From Buxus sempervirens (Eukaryota; Streptophyta; Magnoliopsida; Buxales; Buxaceae), in NCBI GenBank assembly GCA_947561395.2, contig OX387184.1, forward strand, positions 20,485,687 to 20,549,686: DNA of 64,000 bases. Reading direction: 5' to 3'. The notes below the pieces were generated by a model. That model saw only the letters and a program-made list of their open reading frames with translations. It was not told where the DNA came from and made no database searches. How positions within the stretch are numbered: position 1 is the first letter of the stretch; every line of letters begins with the position of its first letter. Shown here in pieces: positions 9,234-21,600 of this stretch. Made by a program: the position numbers and the translations under genes.

Positions 9234-9769
9234 TTAGGATGACGGCAAGTTATCGTAGCTGAATTTCATTATGGGTAGGACATTAAGTTTTCCAATCAAA
9301 TCCCTCCACATTTCATTATATCTTACATACTTCCAGTCATCCTCATTGATGTTACCATGTAAAAGGCTTCCAAGAGCACTTAACGCCAACGGCAGTCCCC
9401 CACATATTTCCCACAATTTCTTTACCAATTTTTTCAAGAGCCGGGGTTTCTTGGCCTGCTATCAAGGCACACCGCTTAAACACATACCATGAATCTTCGG
9501 GTGGTAAAACTGACAAATCATCATATGATTTTGAAGTTGGACACATGACTTTTGCAACGACTTTGTTGTGTGTGGTCACTAGGATTTTACTACCGGCCTT
9601 TTTACCACTACTCATCAACAAAAAGTCTTTCAACTCTGCCCATTTCCTAGGATCCTCATTCCATACATCGTCCAAAACAAGCAAATACATCTTCCCATCC
9701 AATTCATCAACAAGGGAATATATAAAATCCATAGTTTGGCCTACAATGTTATCCATTGATGGTATCTAA
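9234..9769 (-). pseudogene. NB-ARC (CNL-type resistance protein) relic
   Basis: The first half encodes kinase-2 LLVLDDVWNED (the Trp after DDV is typical of CC-NBS-LRR proteins), RNBS-B GSKILVTTHNKVVAKVM and an RNBS-C-like stretch ending LEKIGKEIVG. The GLPLALSALGSLL motif then follows in another frame from about 9,437 down, with KYVRYNEMWRDL...ILPIMKFSYDNLPSS-like text. The P-loop and the LRR region are missing, and there is a frameshift just before GLPLAL. NB-ARC proteins are intracellular immune receptors; this copy cannot encode one. Upstream and downstream sequence does not extend the match. Confidence 0.85.
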
Positions 9770-9978
9770 TAATATAATCATAAATTGATGAAGCAATCAC
9801 ATGAATAACACTAATGTGACAATTACCAAACAGATGATTCCGTTGGGCATTTGTCTATAACAATCCATATATACAGGTAGCTACAAGCTACGTTTGGACC
9901 ACGATTGGCAAACGAAGCACCAGTCGGGGTTTAATTCAGAATTTTAAACATTAATTACATGATTATGATGCTTTAATG
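9770..9978. other. short AT-rich spacer
   Basis: No recognised content between the NB-ARC relic and the target-site duplication of the next LTR. Confidence 0.4.
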
Positions 9979-10555
9979 ATCTGTGTAAGCAGCTCATTTT
10001 TGCGCTCCCCAAAAGAGCCGGAAATGCAAAACCCGGCTAAAAAGTCAAACCCTGAGGGGTCGAAATTTGACCTTTTGATCAAGTGATGATTGGCCACCTT
10101 GATTTATCTTAATGGATAGAGAATCCCGACACGAGTCCAACGCAACTGAGTTTGCTGGAATCGGAGTTCGGATAAAGGTTCCGTGGGCTGGTCAAACTTG
10201 AGGGTGAGCCGAAAGTTGACTTTTCCTCGAACCCCGTGCCAAGTACTTAGCCCTAGGTCATTGGATAGAGGGCTCCGATACGAGTCTAACGCAATTGAGT
10301 TTGCTCAAATCGAAGTTCGGATGAAGGAGATATGAGCTGTCAAAGTTTCCGAGCAGCAAAACCGGAAACTGCACACGTGGCGCAGGAACTGACCACGTGG
10401 CAACCAACGCAGCAAAATATCTCGGGGACAAAATCTTAAATATCCAAAAATCTCAGGGACTAAACCAAAATTCGCAGGGGGCAATCCGTAGATATCCAAA
10501 AGTGTCAAATCGGTCGAATCGGTCAAGGAGGGGCAAATCCGTAATTTTTCGATTT

Positions 10556-10800
10556 GTATCCGACCAGATATGCCGGATACACTTGCTCCTCTTCATATCC
10601 GGACTCAAATGTCGGATACAAAGATTTGCTCGGTGAGATTCGCGCCGATCGCCCAACAAATTCGCGGCGACATTTAATTTTCGAATGATTATGTTTTGTA
10701 TCCGGCATTCAATGCCGGATACAAAGAGGCACTTGTGTAACCGGCCATAGAGGCCGGCTATGAAGCAGACTTAGTGTATCCGGCCTGAGTTGCCGGATAC
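10556..10800. repeat. GTATCCGGC palindrome array, 39-bp period
   Basis: Five 25-base imperfect palindromes start at 10556, 10595, 10698, 10737 and 10776. Within each run the step is exactly 39 bases. Word and step equal those of the array at 3,161 although the two LTRs have different termini. The last unit ends 11 bases before the TATA box. Confidence 0.9.
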
Positions 10801-10811
10801 ATTAAGTTGGC

Positions 10812-10819
10812 CTATAAAA
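10812..10819 (+). promoter_or_regulatory. TATA box of the 9,984 LTR
   Basis: CCTATAAAAGG directly after the palindrome array. The related LTR at 31,412 has CTATAAAAGCC at the matching place on its own sense strand (about 33,510). Confidence 0.6.
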
Positions 10820-12782
10820 GGCCAACAGCAGCCCAGTTTCGGGGGTTGGCTTCTTTTGGTTGTCCTTCAGCTCCCTTCTCCCACTTGATCCCCTCAGAAT
10901 CCCACCTCTTTCAACTCCCTCAGCCCTCTGCCACCTCCCAAGACGAATCAAAATCACCTCCACCACTCTTTTCCTCCTTCTTCCTCCCTTGCTCCCTACC
11001 AATAGAAGGAGCCATTACTGCAGCCGGCCTGAGGGGGAGCTTCCAGCTGGTGTGTTGGTGCAAAGAGGTCATACACCTCCACAGAAAGAACCAAGAATCA
11101 CTAGGTAAGGTTCCTCGTTGTGTGATATTCATCATATATTAAACTCGAATTTTTCCGCTAATGTTCTTAGTCTTGTCTTCCTTCTTGTCATGTAAAACCC
11201 CGAATTTTCCTAAAATAAAGTAAATTAAATAAGCCTAAATATTGAGAAAATAAGTATTAATCCAAGTACATTATATGGTTAAGATTGATGAGAATTTTTG
11301 GAAAAAGATTCAAAGGTTAAGTATGGAATTCCAAGGAAAGGGTATTTTAGTCATTTCCCAATTAGCCAAATTAAGATATTGATTAAATAAATAATTATTA
11401 GACTTAAAATATTTAACTAGACTTAAATTGGGTTAGGTTTGGTTTTAAATAGCAAATTATTGCTTAAAAGTAGGAAAAAGGGTATATTGGTGATTATGGT
11501 TGATAAGGAGCCTTAAGTTTGAGGATAAGAGGTAGCTTTAGGGTGTTTTAGTAATATTTTAAAATAAGAAATTTAATTAGCACGAAAATAAATTAAAATA
11601 AATCCTTCTCTTATATAAGATACTTAAAAGAGGAATTAGAAGGAGGGTTAAGATGGGGAGGTTTCCAATTAAGAGTGAGAAGTCTAATTAGAAGGTTTCC
11701 TAAACCTAATAGGATTTTCTAATTAAGAGAGCTTATAAAAGGAGAAGTCTAGGAAAGGTTTAGGGTTTTTAGCAAGTCCAAAAATAAGGAGGAAAGAGGG
11801 GAAAATTCGTGCTTGGGCTTGGGAGAAAAAGAGAGGAGAGAAAAGAGAGGGAAGAAAGGAAAAAGGGAAGTGCTGCAGAGGTCCGACTAGCAGACTTTGA
11901 GCGACGATCCCCGGAGATCTAGTCGTTGGATCGTCATGAAATTTGGAGGTTATGCTCTATACATGAGATACTTAAATCTGAACGGTGGAGATTGGATTTG
12001 GATGAGTCTAAAATGGTGCAAATTAACCCAGAAGTTGGTGGAAAATCGGATTTTGGAAGAAAAAGGAGTTGCAGGGATGGCCGACTAATCAACTTCGAAC
12101 TGTGAGATAGAAAGATCCAACCGTTGGAATGGGCTGAAATGTTAGGGTTTTGTTCTACTCATGGAGGACTTCAAACTGAACGGTGGAGATCAAAATTTGA
12201 GAAGTTTAGAGGGGTCCGCTCGAGCTCCAAAAACGTGCACAAAAGATGTTCGGAAAAATGTGGGTTCATCAAAAAGGCAAATAGCAAACACTTGAAACTG
12301 GAGGAATTGCATATTTTCTTGTGTTTTTGATGATTGATCGTATTGGTTCTTAAATTTGATTTCATTGGAAAAGTTAGATGTTTATAAAGTTTCGATTTGG
12401 TGATTTGAATCTTTTTTTTTTGAAGCAAGAAAAATGTTATTCATGGGTGGGTTGAATTAGAAAGAAACCCTAGTTAAGTTTTAATTACCAGGATGTGAGT
12501 GGCACTGTTTTAAAACCTGGTTTATGCTATTCGTAGATTTGGTTTCAATGAATGCATGGTTATCGAATGAATTATTCACTGGTTTCTGGGCGAAGACAGT
12601 CCGAAGGGTTTCCGTACAACAAATTGGGGATAATTGAAAAGTATGTTAGATTAAATTCAAAATAGGTTTGAATGTGTTCTGGGGGTATTAGGAGACTAGA
12701 GAAGTAGTTACAGACTGGAAAAATTCGGCCAGAGTTGAAGATTTGGATTTAACAGAGACTTGAAAAACGCAGTAGGTATCTG

Positions 12783-13043
12783 CCCACTTGGCGCCCACGT
12801 GCGCCCACTTCGGGAAGTAGGCGCATAGAAAAATTGACCTGGCGCCGAGCTCGCGCCCACTTGGCGCTCAGCTCGCGCCCACTTAGATTTCTCGCGCTTT
12901 TCTCGCGCCTATCCCACGCCCTTCTCGCGCCGAGCTCGCGCCCACTTACCATCGAGTGAGCGCATACCCTAGTTTTTAATAATATATGATCCGCTCACTC
13001 GGCGCTCACCTGGCGCTCACTTCAGGAAGTGAGCGCATAGTCC
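12783..13043. repeat. GGCGC/GCGCC word array inside the 11,191 LTR
   Basis: Repeated TTGGCGCCCAC, CTCGCGCCCACTT, GGCGCTCAC and GAAGTGAGCGCATA words form many short inverted pairs over about 260 bases, in contrast with the AT-rich sequence on both sides. The dyad word GGTGAGCGCATAC recurs in the LTR at 31,412 (about 33,560). Confidence 0.75.
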
Positions 13044-13624
13044 ATTTTCTTGCTGAATCTCATAATTTAGTAAACCAATGGGGATTTGGATGCTAGAAGG
13101 TCTTTGATCACTTAGCAAAGTATTTGTTTACAACATTAGAGACAAAAATTACTTATGAGAACATTGAAGATAGATCCTGGAATTTCGTAAGAGCTTCTAA
13201 GGTAGATGTAGGGCAATATTTAGGTGATGTTCGGGATACCCAACACTGGGGCTTTTATTTTAGTTCTTTTGGATTATACACTGTACTGTACTTGATTGAG
13301 ATTTATTAAACCCTGTTTTCTTGATGGCAAGTTCTGAATTATATTGCAAAGATTATTTACTTCTTTACTTGTGAGGAATTATTTGTTCTGGTTGGAACAC
13401 TTGTAAGACGATGTTCTGGTTGGAACACTTGTGAAGAATTACTGTTCTGGTTGGAACAACTTGTGATGTGCATACTGAATGCAGTGTTTTATCGGCTATT
13501 TATCGGTTTTTGTTTAGCTTGTCCTGGATCCAGAGTCTAAGCTTAGTAATGTGATGTATATGCTTTGTTGGTGTAATGGCATGGCCATGGAGTGTTGCCA
13601 CGACCGGTGTAGAGCAGCCAGAAA

Positions 13625-13745
13625 CCCTGAGTAGGCCTGGTTGTCAGTGCCGATACCCGGAGTAGGCCGGCATTGGATGACAATACCCTGAGTAGGCCGT
13701 CATTTCAGAGTGTCCGATACCCTGAGTAGGCCGGAACTGTGTACA
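13625..13745. repeat. CCCTGAGTAGGCC short tandem words
   Basis: GTAGGCC follows ACCCTGA/ACCCGGA four times at steps of about 30-34 bases inside the same LTR. Confidence 0.7.
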
Positions 13746-16700
13746 TGGAGGTGTGGAGGTCGCTCTGGCATGATTGATTAACCAAGCTAAACAACTACAT
13801 GACATTGACCATTCGATGTTTTATCGGTATTGTTATTGAAATATGAGTTGATAATAATAATGGGATTTGATTTAAACTTTGGAATTATCCTTGTTAATGT
13901 GGTTGGTTTAATCGTACACCTCATGACTTATTTTGTAAAAATGGACTGATTTCATGCATGCACCTTGCTACTTGTTGAGATTTATTCTCACTCCAGTTTC
14001 TCCCATTTTTCAGGTACTCTTGGTGAGGACGTCAAGTTGTGGGCTAGTTGTAGCTGGGTAGTCTATATAGGTGTAGGATTGCTCATATAATTGAAACCCT
14101 TTTTATATTATAATTGTTGATTAATAAAGAGAATTTGAATTCCAGTTTCCGCTTTTACTCTGATTATAAAGTTAGAAAAAGTTTTAAATTATTCCATATT
14201 TTAGTTGCTTTTGTTGCTTATCATAACACCTCGGGTTTTGGGAATTGGACCCGGAACCGGGGCGTTACTGGCATGGGCCTATTTCCATGAAATTTTCTGC
14301 ATGCATATGATTCTTTTTCACGGCATGAAAGCCACCACAGGTAAGAAGTCCACGTTAGGTTTTTTTAGGGGAGCATGGGAGTCCACCTTTTACACTTTTT
14401 TTGTTAGTATTTTTAGTTACTGTTTTGGGTTGCATCTTCAGCAGTAGTTTAGTCCGTTAAAAGGGAGCATGTTCCCTCTAAATTTTCATCCAATGTATCC
14501 CCATGACACCCCCCCAATTCCCTTCTTCATTTTCTCCCTTTTCTCGCTTGTTTTTATAGTTTTCCTGGATGTTTTCTCCGCTGGCCATATCTCTTTGGTC
14601 TTGCTATTCTTGGCCCTAGTTGCATATATGCCTAGTTCTAAGTTGGATTTTCTGTTTGTGCATATGATTGCTGTCCTTAGTGTTCTTCTTATGTCATGTT
14701 GCTATTTCTAAGAGTCCATACAAGTTCCTTTTTTTACCACCCATGGGTTGCACGTGCCAATGCATGCCTTCTCTTCTTTTGGGGTTACAGAAATGTTGTA
14801 ATAGGTAATAAGCATGCCCCCATCCCTCTTTCCACTTGCTGTTTTACCTGTCTAAGCATGAATCTTTCCCTTTCTTTAAGTGATAATTTGTTGCTTACTG
14901 ATCTTCATAGCATGTAATAAGCCCTTGTTATGCTCCCTTCATTGTGACCAAGATGAGTGGCTGCTGGAGACAGCAGCCAACTCTCACTGTTTGCTGCTGT
15001 CCCAGCAGGTTTGGAAATCCAGGACCAAGTCCAGCCCATCAACCCTTCCATGCATGTTTCCCTTTCCTAAGTCCAACGTATTCCCACCCACCGTTGCATG
15101 CTAAACCCCCGTTTGTTTGATGCTGTAACTTCACCTACAGCAAGTTCTTTCTAGCATGACTTCTTGATGGTGCATGTTTGTTTTATCGGATCATTGTGAA
15201 CGTTCGCCCCATGTTTACTTGCTGTTTTAGGGATATGATAAACATTATTCCATTGCCATCACAACCTCCTTGCAAAGGCTCATTTAAGTTGCTGCTATCC
15301 CTTGCTTTGTGACATATTATGTTGTGATTGTTTGGTATGACATGAGAACCTAGGCATAGGCTTGGAATTCCCTTTTGATTGTGGATTAGAGTGCCCAGGG
15401 TAGGGGTTTCATAGCCCTTACAATGCTGCTAGAGTGGTTGGGAAAGGCAGGGAGGAGCAGTAGCCCCATGCCCTCCCTCTTTCCCCTTTGTCCTTGATTG
15501 AGAAACCCCAAAGGAAAAAAAGAAGCCAAGTGAGGCTTCTCCCTTGAACCTAAACCAATGGGGGCCCACCCAGGGGCCCACACAAGTCGTAGAAGGCCCT
15601 AGGAAGCCCCTGGAAACCACCCCAATGGCTAGAATTCGGAAAAAGGCTATTTTAATGTGATCCAGCAACTCAGACCGGATCACCTAGGGGTTGTGTGTAT
15701 CCGACAACTAAGGCCGGATACATGATAAAAATGCCATTTTCATGTTCTCTTTGCCCCTTGCCGAATTTTCATATTGTTTTTAACAAAACTAGACGAACCA
15801 ACAGGGTTTCCGGGTCATCCGGAAGCCCAACTTGGGACCTGGGCGACAGGCCCAACTTGGAGCATTTGCGGGCCTTCCAACGGGGCCCACCAAGCCCGAT
15901 GAATCCAAAGCATGCAAATGAATAAGTTGAGTAAAATGAACAAATTGAATCGGGCGGGCCAAACCCAATGCGGCCCACCCGAACCTTATGACGTGTGGAG
16001 TAATGTTTAAATTGCGTGGTTTGGCCGAGACCCCGGGCTAGGGCCTATCGGGCCCGCCGAAGCCCTTTAACCGAACCAAGTTAGGGTGCAAGCCCTAGAC
16101 TTCAAAGAACTGGGCTTTCAAGCCCAAACCAGGATCACAGGCCCCAAGCCCAGTGACCAGTCCATTCTTGGAAAAGCTAAATAAAACAAATCCAAAACAC
16201 CCTTGGCAACCATCATGGGGGCCCACTCAAGGCCCGCAAACCAATGCAGACTCACTTATAACATGAAAATCACTAAGCCTCCAACTTGAATAAATTAAGT
16301 AAAATCAATTCACTACACCTAAGCCAAAAGGGCCTCCTAGGCTTAGGCAGAAGCCCACCAGGGGCACATGGGCTTACCCAAGCCCACCAAGGACATTGTG
16401 GGCCTTCCAACGGGGCCCACCCGATCCGACTCAGATCATCTAAGTAAGCAAGATAAAAGCAATTAAAGGGACCCACACCACTCAGGAGGTCCCGACAAAC
16501 TTAAACAAATGGCATGCTGGATTAGGAATCGGGTGAGACCAGAGTAAACTAACTCAAACCAGGGAACCCACGGGACCCGTCATCCGACGGGGTGGACTGG
16601 GGTGTTTACGGACTTCCCCAGACCACAACCGAGACCCCAACTTAGAATCTCAAGCCGCAAACCCAAGCCCAAAATAGACTAACTTAGGCACCCAGGTGTC

Positions 16701-16770
16701 CGCCTGCACCCCATCAGGCGATGGCGACTCCGACTCTCCTGTGCCGCGTTTCCGACGCGCGCACAATCTG

Positions 16771-17003
16771 CTCTTTAATTAAAAGAAAGGAATAGAAAGG
16801 AAAATAGTAAGATATTTACAAGTCCGCAATTTGTAATATCTAATCATCCAACTAGTGCACAATGATCTTGCAGAAATTTGTCTCATGTTATCATTGAAAG
16901 AGATCTCATGTTGTCTTTGAAACATCCACCTCCTATTATTGTAACTCTGTCAAGCACGGCGTCTCCATCTTGATGCTATCATATTAATGGCACTAACAAG
17001 GCC
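16771..17003. other. spacer between two LTR elements
   Basis: About 230 bases of single-copy-looking sequence. It should be continuous with 37,855 onward, because the copia element starting at 17,009 was inserted between them. No gene recognised. Confidence 0.5.
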
Positions 17004-17008
17004 CTCTT

Positions 17009-17219
17009 TGTTAGGAATCCGACCTGATTCCTATAGATCACTAGGAACAATAATGAAAAAAAAAACGAACAGAAATACACACAGATTTTACGTGGTTCAC
17101 CCCAGAATAGGGCTACATCCACAGTCGGTGTTTTCACTATGCCACGAATAAAAGAATATAATGAATGACTACAAGAATAGGGATATACCCTAATACAAAG
17201 CGAAATACCCAAGTAGTCA
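17009..17219 (-). repeat. 3' LTR of the old copia element
   Basis: Starts TGTTAGGAATCC on the plus strand; a purine-rich stretch (reverse of TCTTCC) lies just inside. It matches the LTR at 37,640. Confidence 0.8.
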
Positions 17220-18369
17220 TCTTCCAGTAACCTTCAACTGACCATCCTGAAGCCTTAACATCAACAAGATCCTATGCGGTGGCAATCCTTCTTCTTTAAG
17301 CAAGAAGACCAGCTAAGGCAGAGCTACTCTTTTGTCACAACCTTCGTAAACATATCTGCAGGATTCTTACTTGTATGAATCTTTTCTATCTTGAAAGTTC
17401 CTCTCTCCAGATGAGAACGTATGAAGTGGTACTTCACATCAATATGCTTGGTCCTTGCATGAAATGCAGAGTTCTTTGCCAAGTGCATAGCACTTTGTTT
17501 ATCACTGTATAACTTGCAAATTTTCTACTCCATTCCTAACTCCTCTAGGAATTTTTGTAGCCAAATCATCTCCTTATTGGCTTCTGTAGTTGCTACATAT
17601 TTTGCTTCTATGGTAGATAAAGCAACAAGTTTCTACAACCTGGATACCCATGGAACAGCTCCACTTCCAAGAGTAAATATGTAGCCAATAGTACTCTTCC
17701 TTTTATTAATATCACCTGCCATGTCTGAATCAACATATCCCTACAAACAAAACTCTGATCCTCTATAGTGTAGAACATCATCCATTGTTCCCTTCAGATA
17801 CCTCAGTATCCACTTCACTACTTGCCAATGTTCTTTGCCTGGACTGTCCATATATCTACTTACAACTCCCACTGCGTGAGCAATGTCTGGCCTAGCGACA
17901 ATCATGGCATACATGAGACTCCCTATGGCTGAAGCATAAGGTACTCTTTCCATTACTTCCTTCTCTTCCATTATCTTTGGTGAATGTTGTCTTGACAACT
18001 TCTTACTTTCTGCCAAAGGGGTGCTAGTGGGCTTAGCACTCTCTATGTTGAACCTCTTCAACACCTTTGAGATATATTCTTGTTGTGATAATTTCAGCAA
18101 ACATTTCTTCCTATCTCTATAATTCTCATTCCAAGAATCTGTCTGGCAACACCCAAGTCCTTCATTGAGAATTCCTATGAAAATTGCTTTTTCAATCTTT
18201 CAATTTTAGCCATGTTAGATCCTGCAACTAACATATCATCCACATACAAAAACAATATAATATACTGTAGACACCCCAAATTGCACTACAAAATGAGAAA
18301 ATAATGAAAACATTAATTGGAATTTAAAACAGGCCAAAAATGCATGAAAATCAATAATTCAAGCCTGGA

Positions 18370-18472
18370 CCGTATTGCATCCACGGGCTAAGCGCGCCCG
18401 AATTTTATATACGGGCACGCAGCACCCGTAATACATATACGGACACCATTGGACCGTAAAGCATTTACGGGC
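18370..18472. repeat. 28-bp-period array of CCGTA/TACGG palindromes
   Basis: Four 19-base imperfect palindromes start at 18370, 18398, 18426 and 18454, exactly 28 bases apart with 9-base spacers. The centres vary (ATTGCATCC, TTTTATA and so on) while the arms are kept. The array lies about 200 bases upstream of TATAAATA at 18,673. Confidence 0.9.
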
Positions 18473-18672
18473 ACATCAGACTCGTGCGAGTTCTGTTCTT
18501 CTCTCGATTTCTGAGCCTTATCTTTAGTCCAATATCCCTTTAAATGAGCGAATTACATATTTTATTCGTGCGAAATATCTTTGTGGATAAAGGATGGGCA
18601 TGATCTTGTGTTTAACTCAAACTGAAACTCTATCTTGCCAAACCTTGGACCAACCATACCCCTGGGTTTGCC

Positions 18673-18680
18673 TATAAATA
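18673..18680 (+). promoter_or_regulatory. TATA box of the 18,266 LTR
   Basis: TATAAATA in GCCTATAAATAGAGAGCC, conserved in the sister LTR at 35,452. Confidence 0.6.
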
Positions 18681-21600
18681 GAGAGCCTTTCCTCAAGCAA
18701 AAGGCCACGAAAATTTAAAGTCCAAGGAGCTCCAAGAGAAGAGAGGAACCCCTGCTGCTCTACTTGCTCAATCCAGGTAAGTCCCTTTTCCCTTTTATTT
18801 TCTGTCTTCAATTCTAGAAGTAATAGGATTTTCTCCTTTTTTTGTAGAATAAGGCCATCTTTTGTACTTGTATTCCTAAACTTGCCACTAAGTACCTCAA
18901 GAGTCTCTCTAGCCGTAAAACGTGCAGAGAGAGCTAGGGGAAAAGAGAACAGGTGGATCCCTAGAATAGAACCCCATATATGTTTTTCTTCTTTTTTCTA
19001 GAGTAAAGCCTTTGATTGTGTTTGTATCACCAAACCTATCTCCAAGTACCTCAAGAATCCTCTCTAGCCGTAAAACGTGAAGAGAGAGCTAGGGGAAAAG
19101 AGAACAGGTGGATCCGTAGGGTAGACCCCCATGTGCTCTAATTTGTGAGATGTGGCTGTTTTGAATATCTTGATCATGTTTTAATGGTTTTTATGATGAA
19201 TCTGAATGAATAACATGAATCCATGATGTTTATAGCATGAGATCCCCACTTTTTTATAAAATTTGGATTTTTCCCACTTTTGCACCTACAGCACTGTTTT
19301 CGTGATTTTCGTGATTTTAGGCTAATATCCTAGATTTGTCATGATCAGTATGATAGATCTGGATTCAAAAGCCTGAAAATAAATTCTAGGGTTTTATGAT
19401 GTGGTTTTTGAATTGTTTTTCATTATTGAGAGAAGACCCTACGGTCTAAATTCTCCCCTTTTGATGTTCTTCATCAATGTGGGTATTTTTTGTTTTGATT
19501 TTTTGATTTAATGTGAAATTTGGGCTATATCTATGTCCTAGACTGTTCAAGTTCAATTGTGCAATATTTTATAAAAATCATATTTTTCTAGATTTCTAGA
19601 ATTTGACTTGAAACCAGATTTTTGGATTTTTCACTTTCAATTGATTTTATTGGATTTTATCTCAATTTTATTTTGATCATGAAACCCTAGGAATGGTATG
19701 ATCATATTTGAAAGTTCTGGATCAATCAGACTATTCATATGAAAAAACCATACAATTTTCTTTTTTATGTGATTTTTCATGAATTTTATAGCAAGCCTTT
19801 TTTCTTTGTAAAACATGAACAATACCTGACAACCACCTTGTGTGGATGAATAGGGGTGCCTAACACCTTCCCCTGTTCATAACCTAATCCCCCTACTCAT
19901 CTCTGGTTGTTTTTTTTAGGAGGGTTATTTTCACCCTAAAATTGCCTTTTGTGCTTATTTAATATCTTGGTGTCCATTCACACCTAAATTGAATGGTGGC
20001 GACTCTTTGTTTTATTTAATCCCGCGTGATGATAGAGAAGTCATTGGATTCTTGATTTTTTCCCATGTCTCACATATACGAATCACCCAAAAATTTAATG
20101 TAGCAGCAATGATTTGAGTTGCAACGAATGTACCCATTGCGTGCCATAAAGTTATCTAACTTCTTATACCATTGACGTGGGGCTTGTTTCAATCCATATA
20201 AACTCTTCTTGAGTTTACAAACCAGTCCCTCATTGCCTTTTTCTTCATATCCTTGAGGATGCTGCATGTAAATATCTTCCTCTAAATCCCCATGGAGGAA
20301 TGCAGTCTTCACATCTAGCTACTCTAGATGAAGATCCTGTGTTGCCACAATACTAAGCACAACTTTGATAGTTGAAAGCTTTACCATTGGGCTAAAGATC
20401 TCTGTGAAGTCAATTCTAGCCTCCTGTTGGAAGCCTTTCACCACAAGTCTGGCCTTGTATCTCTTACTTCCATCATGTTCATTTTCAGCCTATAAACCCA
20501 CTTATTCTATAATGCTTTCTTGCCTTTAGGTAATTCCACCAAATCCCATGTGTTGTTGGATTCCAATGATCTCATCTCGTCATCCATAGCCTTCTCCCAC
20601 TTAACCTTTGTCTCAACCTGCAATGCTTCATCGTAACATTCAAGTTCACCATTGTCAGACAACAATAAATAAGAAAATGAAGGAGAATATCTGGATGGAG
20701 GCCTGGTAACCCTGCTCGATCTCCTAACTGTGGTAGGAGGTGATTGTGGATCAACATGCTGCACATCTGATTCTGACACAACTTCTTCTTGCTGTACTTG
20801 AGTGTTCTTGGATGGAGTATCATCCAACTCTGCAAACTCAGGCTCTAGTTTTTCTTACTTTTCTACCTGTTTAGCCATGTCTTTGAACATAACATTCTCA
20901 TTAAAAATAACATTCCTAATTCTAATGACTTTTCTATTTTCATGATCCAAAAGACAATATCCAAACTCATTTACTCCATACCCAATAAAATTTCATATCT
21001 TAGATTTAGCATCAAGTTTGGATCTATTTTCTTTTTTAATGTACACATAACAAGTGCAACCAAAAGTTCTAAGATGAGATAGATTTACCTCCTTTCTAGT
21101 CCAAACTTCCTCTGACAATCTACAATCCAGTGATGTAGATGGTCCTCTATTGATCAAATAAGCAGCGGTATTGACTGCATCTGCCCAAACCTACTTAGGT
21201 AGACCGGCATTGATTCTCATGCTTCTTACTCATTCTGCTGGAGTCATGTTCATTCTCTCTGCTACACCGTTCTGTTGTGGTGTCCATGGAACCGTTTTCT
21301 CTCTTCTGATTCCATTCTGAGCACAATACTCCTCAAACTCTTTGCTGCAGTATTCACCTCCATTATCTGACCTCAAGCACTTTAACTTTGATTCTGTCTC
21401 ATTTTCAACTAGAGCTTTCCACTTCTTAAACACATCAAATACATCAGATTTATGTTTCAAGAAATAAACCCATAATTTTCTAGTTGAATCATCAATGAAA
21501 GTAATATAATAAAAAGAGCCACCAACTGAAAGTACCTGTGCTGGTCCCCATACATTTGTATGAACTAGCTCCAGCCTGTTTGCTTTAGGATTCCTTCTTG

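Larger units (their letters stand above)
11191..14268 (+). mobile_element. solo LTR, TGTAAAACCCCGA family, 3.1 kb, nested
   Basis: It starts TGTAAAACCCCGAATTTT and ends GGAACCGGGGCGTTAC. Flanking TGTCA/TGGCA is a likely target-site duplication with one mismatch. It is related to the LTR at 23,875 by its termini and by the GCATGCACCTTGCTACTTG...GAGATTTATTC block. A TATA-like TTATAAAAGG lies at 11,733. Long LTRs of this type belong to Ty3/gypsy, perhaps Tekay/Del (inference). There is no internal domain. Confidence 0.75.
9984..16765 (+). mobile_element. solo LTR, TGTAAGC/GCGCACA family, about 3.7 kb net, with a nested LTR
   Basis: It starts TGTAAGCAGC, ends GACGCGCGCACA and is flanked by the target-site duplication ATCTG (9979-9983 and 16766-16770). 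It contains an array of GTATCCGGC palindromes, a TATA box and, close to the 3' end, GATGGCGACTCCG, a word typical of Tat/Ogre-type LTR ends (inference). A second LTR at 11,191 is inserted in it. The 31,412 and 1-207 copies belong to the same family. No internal domain is present, so it is a solo LTR. Confidence 0.85.
18266..20074 (+). mobile_element. solo LTR, TGTAGACACCCC/TCTCACA family, 1.8 kb, in the copia
   Basis: Starts TGTAGACACCCCAAATTGCA, ends CCATGTCTCACA and has the target-site duplication TATAC on both sides. Contents in order are the 28-bp-period palindrome array, TATA box, a CCAGGTAAGT donor-like word, two tandem copies (about 155 bases apart) of a segment with AGCCGTAAAACGTG, a GGTGCCTAACACC block and GGTGGCGACTC. 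It is a close relative of the LTR at 35,043. No internal domain is present. Confidence 0.9.

Noticed and set aside
16979-17003. Host exon interrupted by the copia (open text on the minus strand across the insertion site)
   Set aside because: Only about 34 codons open across the empty site, no known domain and no clear splice sites.
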